Shown here in pieces: positions 31,178 to 39,892 of a stretch of 41,790 nucleotides of DNA. Numbering within the stretch: the first letter of the stretch is position 1; each line of letters opens with the position of its first letter. Location: NCBI GenBank assembly GCA_012518935.1, contig JAAYRE010000032.1, positions 1 through 41,790 on the forward strand, in the 5' to 3' direction. This DNA comes from Clostridiales bacterium (GTDB lineage: Bacteria; Bacillota; Clostridia; Lachnospirales; Lachnospiraceae). The notes below the pieces were generated by a model. The model saw only the letters and a list, made by a program, of their open reading frames with translations, was not told the origin of the DNA and did no database searches. The translations under genes and the position numbers were made by a program.

Positions 31178-31624
31178 ATGTTATTACCAAGTATTTTAAA
31201 CAATAACTTTTTAGATGACTTCTTTAACGGATTCGATGATACGTTCAGACTACCATCTTTTGCGGCATTTCCCATGACAAGGGGAAGAATGATGAATACT
31301 AATATTAAGGACTTAGGAGATAAATATCAGCTTGAAGTGGAACTTCCCGGTTATAACAAGGAAGATATCACTGCAACACTTAAGAAGGGATATCTGACTA
31401 TTGCTGCTAAGAAAATGGAAACAAAAGACGAAAAGAATGATAAGGGTAAGTACATTCGCAGGGAACGCTATTGTGGTAGTTGCGAAAGAAGCTTTTATGT
31501 AGGCAATGATTTGAAGGAAAAAGATTTCAAGGCTTCATTTGAAAATGGAGTTTTAACACTGACATTTCCCAAGGATAAAAGTGATGTAAAACTTGAAGAA
31601 AAAAAATATATTCCAATTAAATAA
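31178..31624 (+). CDS. Hsp20/alpha-crystallin small heat shock protein
   Basis: DLGDKYQLEVELPGYNKEDITATLKKGYLTIAAKK..., SFYVGNDLKEKDFKASFENGVLTLTFPK. Confidence 0.96.
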   Translation: MLLPSILNNNFLDDFFNGFDDTFRLPSFAAFPMTRGRMMNTNIKDLGDKYQLEVELPGYNKEDITATLKKGYLTIAAKKMETKDEKNDKGKYIRRERYCGSCERSFYVGNDLKEKDFKASFENGVLTLTFPKDKSDVKLEEKKYIPIK

Positions 31625-31630
31625 TTAATT

Positions 31631-31709
31631 ATGCTTTGACATAATGATAAGATAATGGGTGTGTATATGTTTCATATCATGCACACCCATTATCATTATG
31701 TCAAAGCAT
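31631..31709. terminator. Very long hairpin between convergent hsp20 and GH10 genes (likely bidirectional terminator)
   Basis: ATGCTTTGACATAATGATAAGATAATGGGTGTG ... CACACCCATTATCATTATGTCAAAGCAT; 28-bp arms with a 5-nt bulge from a GATAA duplication in the left arm. Confidence 0.7.
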
Positions 31710-31718
31710 ATGTTATGT

Positions 31719-33614
31719 TTACTCGACTACAGATAGGATACTGTAGAATGATGTTTTTGGTTGAAGTTTTTTATCAAATAATCTAGAATAGTTTGTATCG
31801 TCAGAGTAGAACATATATTCATCCATCAAACCAAATACCGTAACGCTGGTTATATTAGCAGACTTTCCACTTGCTGTATCCATATCTACTAAAAGCTTAA
31901 ACAATGTTTCGTATCTCTTGGCTTGCTTTTCCATTGAGTCCCTTTTGTTATTATCACTGCTTATACTTAACTCTGTAATATGAATTTCCAGATCCAGCTC
32001 AGCGAATTTAGTAATCGCAGTCTTAATATTGTGACCCCCGGATTCTATTCCTGGATAACCAAGACTCATATATCCTTGCATTCCAATGCCATCTATTAAG
32101 TCCTTACTCTTCAAATAAGAGGCTAGTTCATATATTTTTGCTGTCTTATCAGGTTGGAAGGTATTATAATCATTATAAAATAACTTTACATCTTTATCAG
32201 CATATTTTCTTGCATACTCAAAGGATTTTTCTACGTAATCTACTCCGACAATCTTATGCCAAAGATTTTCCTGGTTATTGCCATACTTTGTTCTTATGTT
32301 AAAGCCGGATTTATTCTCGTAGCTTCCTGGTGCAATTTCAACAGCTTCATTTACTACATCCCAACAGTATATTACACCAGGGTATCTTACCTGGGTAAAG
32401 GTTAAGACTTGCATAATAAAGCTTTCTAATCTAACGAGCATTGTATCCCTATCAACAAAGGCACCATCGGATTTATATCCTTCTCTAAAAAACCATTCAG
32501 GTACCTGATTATGCCAAACCAAGGTATGGCCACGCATCTGAATATTATTCTCCTTACAAAATTCTAGTCCCTTGATACAGGAAGAGAAATTCACTACTGG
32601 CTGATCGATACCATTTTCATAGTTTCTAATGCTTGCATTCTGATCTAACAGATAGGAAGGCTTCATTAGATTTGAATAAGTTGCACTATTAAAATGATAT
32701 TTTATAATCTCAGACATGGCTGCTGATTGGAGAGTGTCTGTTTGTATGTTATAGCCATTGAGTCCTACACCTATCTTAAAATAATCATTATAGGCATCCT
32801 TAAGAGATGTACCGTTAACTGAATCTGTTAGATTATAACCATCTATAACAACAGTTTTCTTTACTGTATCTTTTTTAGGTTCTTCTTTTTTAGGTTCTTC
32901 TTTTTTAGGTTTCTCCTCTTCAGCTACTGGGGATTCTTCCTCTTGGGGTTCTTCCTCTTGGACTTTCTCCTCATTGGCTAATGGAGGCTCTTCCTCTATA
33001 GGTTTATCCTCTTGGAGTTTTTCCTCATTGGCTACTGGAGGCTCTTCCTTTATAGGTTTATCCTCTTGGGCTTTCTCCTCATTGGCTAATGGAGGCTCTT
33101 CCTCTATAGGTTTATCCTCTTGGGGTTTTTCCTCATTGGCTAATGGAGGCTCTTCCTTTATAGGTTTATCCTCTTGAGGTTTCTCCTCATTGGCGAATGG
33201 AGGCTCTTCCTCTATAGGTTTATCCTCTTGAGCTTTCTCCTCATTGGCTAATGGAGGCTCTTCTTCCTTAGGTTCTTCCTCTTGGGGTTTTTCCTCATTA
33301 GCTTCTGGGGATTCTTCTATAGACTTATCCTCTTGGGGTTTATCTTCTATAGGTTTCTCCCCTATGGATTTTTCTTCTTCATCAACCTTAGAGATTTCTT
33401 CCTCAGAATCTACTTCTGTAGGATCTACTTCTGTAGGATTTTCTGCCTGGGTTTCCTCATATTTCTCTATATTATTTTTATCTTCATCTTCTTCGGAATT
33501 ATTGGTCACTTCCTTATTAGCTAAAACATCTGACAAATTATCCTCTTTTTTACTGCATGCAAAAAGTAATATTACAGTAGATAAGATTAATAATAATAGC
33601 ACCTTAGTTCTCAT
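31719..33614 (-). CDS. GH10 endo-1,4-beta-xylanase lipoprotein with a long E/K/P-rich repeat spacer
   Basis: Lipobox LLFACSKK; GH10 motifs MRGHTLVWHNQVPEWFF, YCWDVVNEAVE (acid/base Glu), LEIHITELSIS (nucleophile Glu). Confidence 0.94.
   Translation of the reverse strand: MRTKVLLLLILSTVILLFACSKKEDNLSDVLANKEVTNNSEEDEDKNNIEKYEETQAENPTEVDPTEVDSEEEISKVDEEEKSIGEKPIEDKPQEDKSIEESPEANEEKPQEEEPKEEEPPLANEEKAQEDKPIEEEPPFANEEKPQEDKPIKEEPPLANEEKPQEDKPIEEEPPLANEEKAQEDKPIKEEPPVANEEKLQEDKPIEEEPPLANEEKVQEEEPQEEESPVAEEEKPKKEEPKKEEPKKDTVKKTVVIDGYNLTDSVNGTSLKDAYNDYFKIGVGLNGYNIQTDTLQSAAMSEIIKYHFNSATYSNLMKPSYLLDQNASIRNYENGIDQPVVNFSSCIKGLEFCKENNIQMRGHTLVWHNQVPEWFFREGYKSDGAFVDRDTMLVRLESFIMQVLTFTQVRYPGVIYCWDVVNEAVEIAPGSYENKSGFNIRTKYGNNQENLWHKIVGVDYVEKSFEYARKYADKDVKLFYNDYNTFQPDKTAKIYELASYLKSKDLIDGIGMQGYMSLGYPGIESGGHNIKTAITKFAELDLEIHITELSISSDNNKRDSMEKQAKRYETLFKLLVDMDTASGKSANITSVTVFGLMDEYMFYSDDTNYSRLFDKKLQPKTSFYSILSVVE
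32917..33320. repeat. In-frame 54-bp (18-aa) tandem repeats within the xylanase spacer
   Basis: The anchor TCATTG/A recurs at 32971, 33025, 33079, 33133, 33187, 33241 and 33295, exactly 54 bp apart; protein unit is approximately PPLANEEKPQEDKPIEEE. Confidence 0.95.
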
Positions 33615-33652
33615 ATCTGTTCCTCCAACTTATATGTACTATAGGTTACAAA

Positions 33653-34324
33653 TTAGCACGCGAAATCTCCATTGTAATTTATTAAGGTAGCACTATGTAC
33701 TCCATCTAACTGAGATAGGGTTGATACGAAGTTTGTAGTATCCTTTGCTCTTAGCTTTAACTCAACAATCAATTCTACCCTATCATCCATAATAGTCTTA
33801 TTCTTAAGAGAATATTTTAGGTTTGTTAATTCCTTCTCTACATCTTCACTAACAGCCTTGTTATATTTGAGGATAAAGAGGAAGACATTTGCCCTTTGTT
33901 TTAAATGAACTAATAATATGTATATAAATGATATGAAGATTGTACAAACCAAAGACATAAGATATAGACTTGCTCCACAGGTTATGCCTATGGCAATGGC
34001 AAAAAACAAAAACCCTGTATCCAGTGGTTCCTTTACAGCTGTACGGAATCTTACAATAGACAATGCACCTACCATACCTAAGGATAGTGCAATATTTGAA
34101 CTGATGGTTAATACAATAAATGCTGTAATCATACAGGCAAATACTAGTAATATGTTAAAAGTATGGCTATACAAGACACCCCTATAAAAAAACTTGTATA
34201 CAAAAAAGATAATCATACCGCAGATAAAAGCAGCAAGCAAAGCCATAATAACATTATAAAAATCCAAATCCATTGAAGCATCCTTCAAAAAACTCTTTTT
34301 AAAAATATCTGAAAATGTCTTCAT
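33653..34324 (-). CDS. DUF4956 domain membrane protein
   Basis: MDLDFYNVIMALLAAFICGMIIFFVYKFFYRGVLYSHTFNILLVFACMITAFIVLTISSNIALSLGMVGALSIVRFRTAVKEPLDTGFLFFAIAIGITCG; ATGA overlap with the upstream gene. Confidence 0.88.
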   Translation of the reverse strand: MKTFSDIFKKSFLKDASMDLDFYNVIMALLAAFICGMIIFFVYKFFYRGVLYSHTFNILLVFACMITAFIVLTISSNIALSLGMVGALSIVRFRTAVKEPLDTGFLFFAIAIGITCGASLYLMSLVCTIFISFIYILLVHLKQRANVFLFILKYNKAVSEDVEKELTNLKYSLKNKTIMDDRVELIVELKLRAKDTTNFVSTLSQLDGVHSATLINYNGDFAC

Positions 34325-35037
34325 ATTATTCTCACCTTTCTATTAATATCTCTACACATAACATATTTTGATATAGCACAGTTTTGCATGCCCTCTGATT
34401 GGAATATCTTCCATATGTAATCTGGAATATAATCATCATATTTTACCTCTAATATCATAGCTTCTTGTATGGGAACCCGAACTGTCTCATACCCTTTGTC
34501 AAAGATATCTACGGACCCTATAGAAGCAGAAAGCTTTTTGTCAAATGTCAATCTTACATTTCCTAATTGATGAACATAGGCCTCTCTTTGATACTCCACA
34601 GTGGTCACTGGGCTTAGCCTTTTGGTTACATATTCCCCATACACCTCATGGCATAAATCTTCCTTTCTAGATAGCAGGAACTCATAATCTCCATTAAGGA
34701 TGCTATCATATTCTGCCCTTGATAGGGAAACCCCCACTTTAGAAATATAATTATTGTATTTACTTTTACACTCTAACTTTATAACATCATCTTGATAATT
34801 ATAAAGCCTTATCCTGTATTTCTTTCTAAATCTTACACCAGCTAGCTTTTCATTAACAGCTGAGCCATAAAGGTCATCAAAATATATACTACTAATTATG
34901 TACCCATCTTCGTTCTCCATATTAGGGTCAGCACCTAGGACATGTCGAAAACGTTCTCTCAGTACATGGTAGACGAAGCTATTAATATAGTATTTATATT
35001 CATGCCTTAGTCTATGTCCTTGATAATCCATAGTCAT
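34321..35037 (-). CDS. VTC-domain (polyphosphate polymerase-like) protein
   Basis: RHEYKYYINSFVYHVLRERFRHVL, SSIYFDDLYGSAVNEKLAGVRFRKKYRIRLYN, VIKLECKSKYNNYISKVGVSLSRAEYDSIL, MILEVKYDDYIPDYI. Confidence 0.9.
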   Translation of the reverse strand: MTMDYQGHRLRHEYKYYINSFVYHVLRERFRHVLGADPNMENEDGYIISSIYFDDLYGSAVNEKLAGVRFRKKYRIRLYNYQDDVIKLECKSKYNNYISKVGVSLSRAEYDSILNGDYEFLLSRKEDLCHEVYGEYVTKRLSPVTTVEYQREAYVHQLGNVRLTFDKKLSASIGSVDIFDKGYETVRVPIQEAMILEVKYDDYIPDYIWKIFQSEGMQNCAISKYVMCRDINRKVRII

Positions 35038-35270
35038 CTCCTATCCCATGATTATTAAATCCATATTGGCATTTAGCACAAAACATATAGATTCATTCTA
35101 TTATTTTTATAAAAAACAACTAGATTTATAATACTCTATTATACAAAATTTTGCAACAAAACTTATTAAAGCTATCATAAATAACTTGAACCTTCCTGTT
35201 CAGTTATAAAAGAGTTCGTTGGTGAAACTCTCGCACCGAAGGCGATCAGTTTTGCTGGCAAATTTCATAT

Positions 35271-35316
35271 AAAAAAGCATATCATCCTATAAGTTAGGAT
35301 GATATGCTTTTTTTTA
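35271..35316. terminator. Strong bidirectional intrinsic terminator
   Basis: AAAAAAGCATATCATCCTA-TAAGT-TAGGATGATATGCTTTTTTTTT: 13-bp perfect stem flanked by A and T tracts; 3 nt from the Crp/Fnr stop at 35319. Confidence 0.9.
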
Positions 35317-35318
35317 TT

Positions 35319-36059
35319 CTAGACTAGCTTTAGACCTTCTAGATCAAGTATTTTTATTCTGCTTTGAGGCTTTTGTATAATAAGCTGTGCCTCTTCTAGC
35401 TCTAATAATTTACGACTGATAGACTCTGGGGTCGTTCCCAGATAAGATGCCAAATCTTTTCTACTCATAGGCAATTTAAACTCCAATGAATCCTTATCCT
35501 CAGCATATTCAGCAAGATACAAGGCGATCCTTGTCTCAACCCTTTCTGTAGATACCCTAGTTGTCTGCTTTTCTGACTGTTCTAATCGATTGGAAAATTC
35601 ATTTAATATCTTTAGGGAAATTGATGGATACTTAAGTAAAAGCTTATGAAAATCAGATCGCTTTACTGTGCATACCCATGTTTCTTCCATGGCCTCTGCA
35701 TATGCTTCGTTTATGGTTTCACTAAATAAGGCTAGTTCTCCAGTGAAATCTCCTACTCTTAGTATTTGAATTAATTGTTCCTTGCCTGATTCTGATAATC
35801 TGTATCTTTTAATTCTGCCACTACTTACAACATATAGCGAATCTGCTACTTCACCAGCTCGATATAACAATTCACCTTTTTTATATTTTACAGAATTAAT
35901 TAATTTGTAGATTTCATCCTTCTGGGCATCCTCCAAATGATTAAAAATAGGGACAATATTTATACACGAGTTATGTTTATCTTGACTATTATGATTACAG
36001 CCACAGTTGTGATTATGATTGTCATTGCAGTCGTGATTACCATTACAATTATGCTTCAT
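35319..36059 (-). CDS. Crp/Fnr family transcriptional regulator with His/Cys-rich N-terminal tail
   Basis: cNMP-binding-like region (GELLYRAGEVADSLYVVSSGRIKRYRLSESGKEQLIQILRVGDFTGELALF) and Crp HTH (LPMSRKDLASYLGTTPESISRKLLELEEAQLI). Start at ATG 36059 with AGGAGG RBS. Confidence 0.93.
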   Translation of the reverse strand: MKHNCNGNHDCNDNHNHNCGCNHNSQDKHNSCINIVPIFNHLEDAQKDEIYKLINSVKYKKGELLYRAGEVADSLYVVSSGRIKRYRLSESGKEQLIQILRVGDFTGELALFSETINEAYAEAMEETWVCTVKRSDFHKLLLKYPSISLKILNEFSNRLEQSEKQTTRVSTERVETRIALYLAEYAEDKDSLEFKLPMSRKDLASYLGTTPESISRKLLELEEAQLIIQKPQSRIKILDLEGLKLV

Positions 36060-36441
36060 GGAATCCTCCTTACCTTTCTCTACAATCAATATTTTCTTTG
36101 GATTTAGATAGATTAATTAATATCTATTGATAATTTACCATCATTATGCATCCATAGTCAATATATCTATGAGATTATATCAAGTTAATGGCAAGCAGTA
36201 TTCTACTTTGCTCATGGCATTCCATTTGGCAGATTATTATAAAATTATATCTATGCATTAAAAAAATAAATATTTTTAATTTACCTCTTGCATTTTCATT
36301 TATTATGTGCAATAATATGTTTACAATTAAATTGTATGCAATCTATATAGCTATTTTATATTCTAAAAGATAAGATTTGTTATTTAATTTTTATAAGTTG
36401 TAACCAATAGATATTAGATTTATTTTAAGGAGGACAAAACT

Positions 36442-37068
36442 ATGTATAAACAAATTGAATTAAACTATAACTTTAATGCCCTGGAGCCCTATATTGATGA
36501 ACTGACAATGAATACACATTATTCTAAGCATCACGCTGCTTATACTAACAATCTTAATGGTGCAGTGGATAAGCTTCCTCATCTAAGAGATTTATCTATT
36601 GAGGATTTACTTAAGGATCTAACTATTATTTCCGACGAGGATATAAGAAACTCTATAAGAAATAACGGTGGTGGTTATTATAATCATAATTTATACTTTG
36701 CATCAATGAAGCCAGGTGGAAGTAATAGACCCGTAGGAGCTTTGGCTAAGCAACTTGATAAAGACTTTGGCAGTTATGATAATTTTAAGGATAAACTATC
36801 CACTGCTGCCGCCAATAGATTCGGATCAGGATGGGCATGGCTATCGGCCAATGAGAATGGTGATTTGCAGATTAGCTCCAGTCCAAACCAAGATAACCCC
36901 ATTATTGAGAGCCATGGAGAGTGGACTCCTATCTTAGGAATTGATGTGTGGGAGCATGCTTACTATTTAAAATATAAGAATCTCCGTGGAGATTATATTA
37001 AGAATTTCTTTGAGGTTATTAACTGGGATATAGTAGAGGCTAACTATGCCAATGTAAAATCCAGATAA
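36442..37068 (+). CDS. sodA: Superoxide dismutase (Fe/Mn family)
   Basis: ALEPYIDELTMNTHYSKHHAAYTNNLN, NNGGGYYNHNLYFASM, RFGSGWAWLSAN, DVWEHAYYLKYKNLRGDYIKNFFEVINW. Confidence 0.96.
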   Translation: MYKQIELNYNFNALEPYIDELTMNTHYSKHHAAYTNNLNGAVDKLPHLRDLSIEDLLKDLTIISDEDIRNSIRNNGGGYYNHNLYFASMKPGGSNRPVGALAKQLDKDFGSYDNFKDKLSTAAANRFGSGWAWLSANENGDLQISSSPNQDNPIIESHGEWTPILGIDVWEHAYYLKYKNLRGDYIKNFFEVINWDIVEANYANVKSR

Positions 37069-37136
37069 GTAATATTTGGCAATTTAGAGAATTTTCCTTT
37101 TAAATAAATAGAGTCAGGCAAGCTTGGCACAGTTTT

Positions 37137-37170
37137 ACAGATTCTTCATCCTATGAAGAATCTGTCTTTT
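37137..37170 (+). terminator. Intrinsic terminator after sodA
   Basis: ACAGATTCTTCAT-CCT-ATGAAGAATCTGT followed by CTTTTT. Confidence 0.9.
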
Positions 37171-37385
37171 TGCATTGTAAAATTTTTCTTTATTTTACAA
37201 TAAAATAGTCCATGGCTAGGATGAATCATATTTTTTTGCTTCTGATTAATAAATTATATAGACTAAGAGCTGGTTATTGTATATAATTATACCGTTTTGA
37301 TATCATTTACATTATACTAGAAAGTATAAATGGCTATATGATATTTTACATTTACACAAATTTATTACATAAGGAGTTTAATACT

Positions 37386-38294
37386 ATGTGGTTTCTATTT
37401 GCTTTACTAACTACCCTATCATGGGGTGTGGCTGACTTATTCTATAAGAAAGGGGCAGACAGCAAGGACAGATACAGCGCCATAAAGATTGGCATTATGG
37501 TTGGTCTTGTAATGGGTATTCATGCTATCTTATACATGCTTGTTAAGGGCATCCATTTTGATCCCTTTGATATTGTTATTTATTTACCAGTATCATTTTT
37601 CTATATCTTATCTATGCTTATTGGTTATTGGGGGCTACGTTATATTGAGTTGTCCATCTCTTCACCGGTACAGAATTCATCAGGAGCTATAACAGCCATA
37701 CTACTTATTATTTTATTTCCTCAGAAATTGGATATTGTAAGTATTGCAGGAATTATATTAATAACTGCTGGCGTTATAGGATTGGCTATTTTAGAAAAAA
37801 AATTACAGGCTACCGCCCAAAAGGCAGAAAATATTCAGGTTAATCCCAAGTACCAAATCGGTGTATTAGCCATAATATTTCCTATTTTATACGCTATAAT
37901 TGATGCTATTGGAACCACGGCAGATGGCATCTATCTAGATGAACTACAATTAATTGGTGAGGATGCTGCGCTTTTAGCATATGAGTTTACTTGGTTTATA
38001 TATGCCATTATAGCTTTGTTTTATCTTCTTGTAATTAAAAAACAAAAATACAATCCGCTCAAGCAACCAGTTAGAATCTCTGCTGCGGTTTTTGAAACAG
38101 CAGGACAATTCTTTTATGTATATGCCATGTCAAATAATGCTGTCATTGCAGCACCAATGATTGCATCATACAGCATAGTATCTGTTATTCTATCTCGAAT
38201 ATTTTTGAAGGAAAAACTAAGCAGATTGCACTATACTTTAATTATAATGGTTATGATAGGTATCGCAGTTTTAGGAGTGGCAGAGGAATTATAA
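37386..38294 (+). CDS. EamA/DMT-family transporter
   Basis: MWFLFALLTTLSWGVADLFYKKGADSKD..., about 10 TM segments, two EamA-like halves; start at 37386 (AAGGAG RBS) rather than 37338. Confidence 0.9.
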   Translation: MWFLFALLTTLSWGVADLFYKKGADSKDRYSAIKIGIMVGLVMGIHAILYMLVKGIHFDPFDIVIYLPVSFFYILSMLIGYWGLRYIELSISSPVQNSSGAITAILLIILFPQKLDIVSIAGIILITAGVIGLAILEKKLQATAQKAENIQVNPKYQIGVLAIIFPILYAIIDAIGTTADGIYLDELQLIGEDAALLAYEFTWFIYAIIALFYLLVIKKQKYNPLKQPVRISAAVFETAGQFFYVYAMSNNAVIAAPMIASYSIVSVILSRIFLKEKLSRLHYTLIIMVMIGIAVLGVAEEL

Positions 38295-38319
38295 TAAGAT
38301 AGAATTTGGTAACCAAAAT

Positions 38320-38378
38320 ATGGTTCTTTCATGATGGGAAGAAATCCTTCCTTGTTAACATGAAAGAGCCATTTTTTT
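38320..38378 (+). terminator. Intrinsic terminator after the EamA transporter gene
   Basis: ATGGTTCTTTCATG ... CATGAAAGAGCCAT followed by TTTTTT (one G-U wobble). Confidence 0.8.
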
Positions 38379-38554
38379 AATATAAATTATTCTATCCTAA
38401 TTTTTTATTAGATAATATTTGGAATAATTCTGTTAGTGCTTATACCGTATATTAAATTGCAAGAAGGTAATACTAAAAATTACTAAATCCTTTGTTTAAT
38501 TTCAAGTCTGCATACTTGGACTTGTCCATATTTTAATTTAATAGGAGGACATAT

Positions 38555-39859
38555 ATGGCAGAATGTGTAGTGATTGCAGATGACTTAACTGGTGCCAATG
38601 CCACCGGGGTATTGTTAAAAAACTCTAATTATAACGCGTACACAGTATTAAATACAGAGCGATTAGATCTAAAATTATTATCTGACAGCGACTGTATTAT
38701 ATATCCCACTGACAGTAGAGCAATCGACTCTTCCATTGCTTATAATCGGGTATATAATGTTGCAAAACTTCTAAAAAACCAAAAGATAAGGGTATATTCC
38801 AAACGTATTGATAGCACCTTAAGAGGCAACTTAGGAAGTGAAACCGATGCCTTTTTAGATGCTTTAGGAGAGGATTTTGTTGCCATTGTTGCACCATGTT
38901 TCCCTGAGGCTAATCGTATAGTATCAGGTGGCTATATGCTTGTAAATACAGTTCCCCTCCATAAGACAGCTGCCTCAGTTGATCCGAAAAATCCGGTTAA
39001 AACTTCCTCAGTAAAAGAGGTATTCGAAATACAGACCAAATATCCTGTTGCTTCACTATTTATTGGCGATATAATGAAGGGAAAAGAGTTTATAGCAAAT
39101 AAAATTAAGGAATTTAAGAAAAATGGTTTTCGTATAATAATATTTGATTGCATATCAAAAGAAGATTTGGATGTTATAGCCAGTGGGGTAATTGATAGTA
39201 AAATCCCATTTATTGCTGTGGACCCTGGTACTTTTACAGCAACCATATCAAGGAAACTTATAACGCCAAATGAGATTAGAAGTAAGAATAAAGTATTGGC
39301 AACCATTGGCAGTGTTAATGAAGTGGCAAAATTACAGGTGGATGAGTTGTTTTTGGCTCAGGCTCTTTACAATGTGTATGTCAACACTAGAGAACTTGTG
39401 GAAAGTGTAGAGAAAAGAAAACAAGAAGTTAATAGGGTTGTAGAAGAAATTCTTGAAAACTGTACAGATTATGATATATGTACCGTTATAGGCGATGGGA
39501 TTATGCCTGAGAATAGACTTGATTTGAATAACTATGCTAGACGGTTTAATATGACCAGTGATGATATTAGTAATTATATTAATGATTCCTTGGCTGAAAT
39601 CACTTATCAGATATTAGTTAAGAATCATGACTTTAAAGGCCTATATACCAGTGGCGGTGATATAACAGTTGCAATAAGTAAAAGATTCAAAACCTATGGT
39701 ATTCGTCTACTAGATGAGGTGGTTCCCTTAGCTTCTTATGGCGAATTTATAGGTGGTGATTTTAATGGTCTTAATGTGGTTACAAAAGGAGGCATGGCAG
39801 GAGATAAAAACTCATTAATTCATTGTATTCAATATTTAAAGGAAAAATTATTCATGTAA
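38555..39859 (+). CDS. Four-carbon acid sugar kinase family protein (DUF1537)
   Basis: CVVIADDLTGANATGVLL, YSKRIDSTLRGNLGSETDAFLD, GLYTSGGDITVAI, GGDFNGLNVVTKGGMAGD. Confidence 0.93.
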   Translation: MAECVVIADDLTGANATGVLLKNSNYNAYTVLNTERLDLKLLSDSDCIIYPTDSRAIDSSIAYNRVYNVAKLLKNQKIRVYSKRIDSTLRGNLGSETDAFLDALGEDFVAIVAPCFPEANRIVSGGYMLVNTVPLHKTAASVDPKNPVKTSSVKEVFEIQTKYPVASLFIGDIMKGKEFIANKIKEFKKNGFRIIIFDCISKEDLDVIASGVIDSKIPFIAVDPGTFTATISRKLITPNEIRSKNKVLATIGSVNEVAKLQVDELFLAQALYNVYVNTRELVESVEKRKQEVNRVVEEILENCTDYDICTVIGDGIMPENRLDLNNYARRFNMTSDDISNYINDSLAEITYQILVKNHDFKGLYTSGGDITVAISKRFKTYGIRLLDEVVPLASYGEFIGGDFNGLNVVTKGGMAGDKNSLIHCIQYLKEKLFM

Positions 39860-39892
39860 ATTGCCAAAACTATATACGAAAGGATGATTAAT

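Noticed and set aside
32917-33320. Possible CRISPR-like direct repeats
   Set aside because: The 54-bp units are contiguous, in frame, and have no unique spacers; they encode a protein linker.
32974-33690. Plus-strand repetitive ORFs (MANGGSSSIGLSSWSFSSLA...) at 32974-33177, 33244-33690 and 33282-33524
   Set aside because: Antisense readings of the 54-bp xylanase spacer repeats; no RBS, composition follows the coding strand.
35211-35260. Glycine riboswitch
   Set aside because: Only scattered strings (CACCGAAGG, GTGAAACTCTC) match; order, the GGAGAG partner and an adjacent glycine gene are missing. Kept as an unexplained element instead.
37125-37150. Sigma-54-like site (TTGGCACAGTTTTACAG)
   Set aside because: Second half lacks the TTGCW element and it sits in the sodA 3' region.
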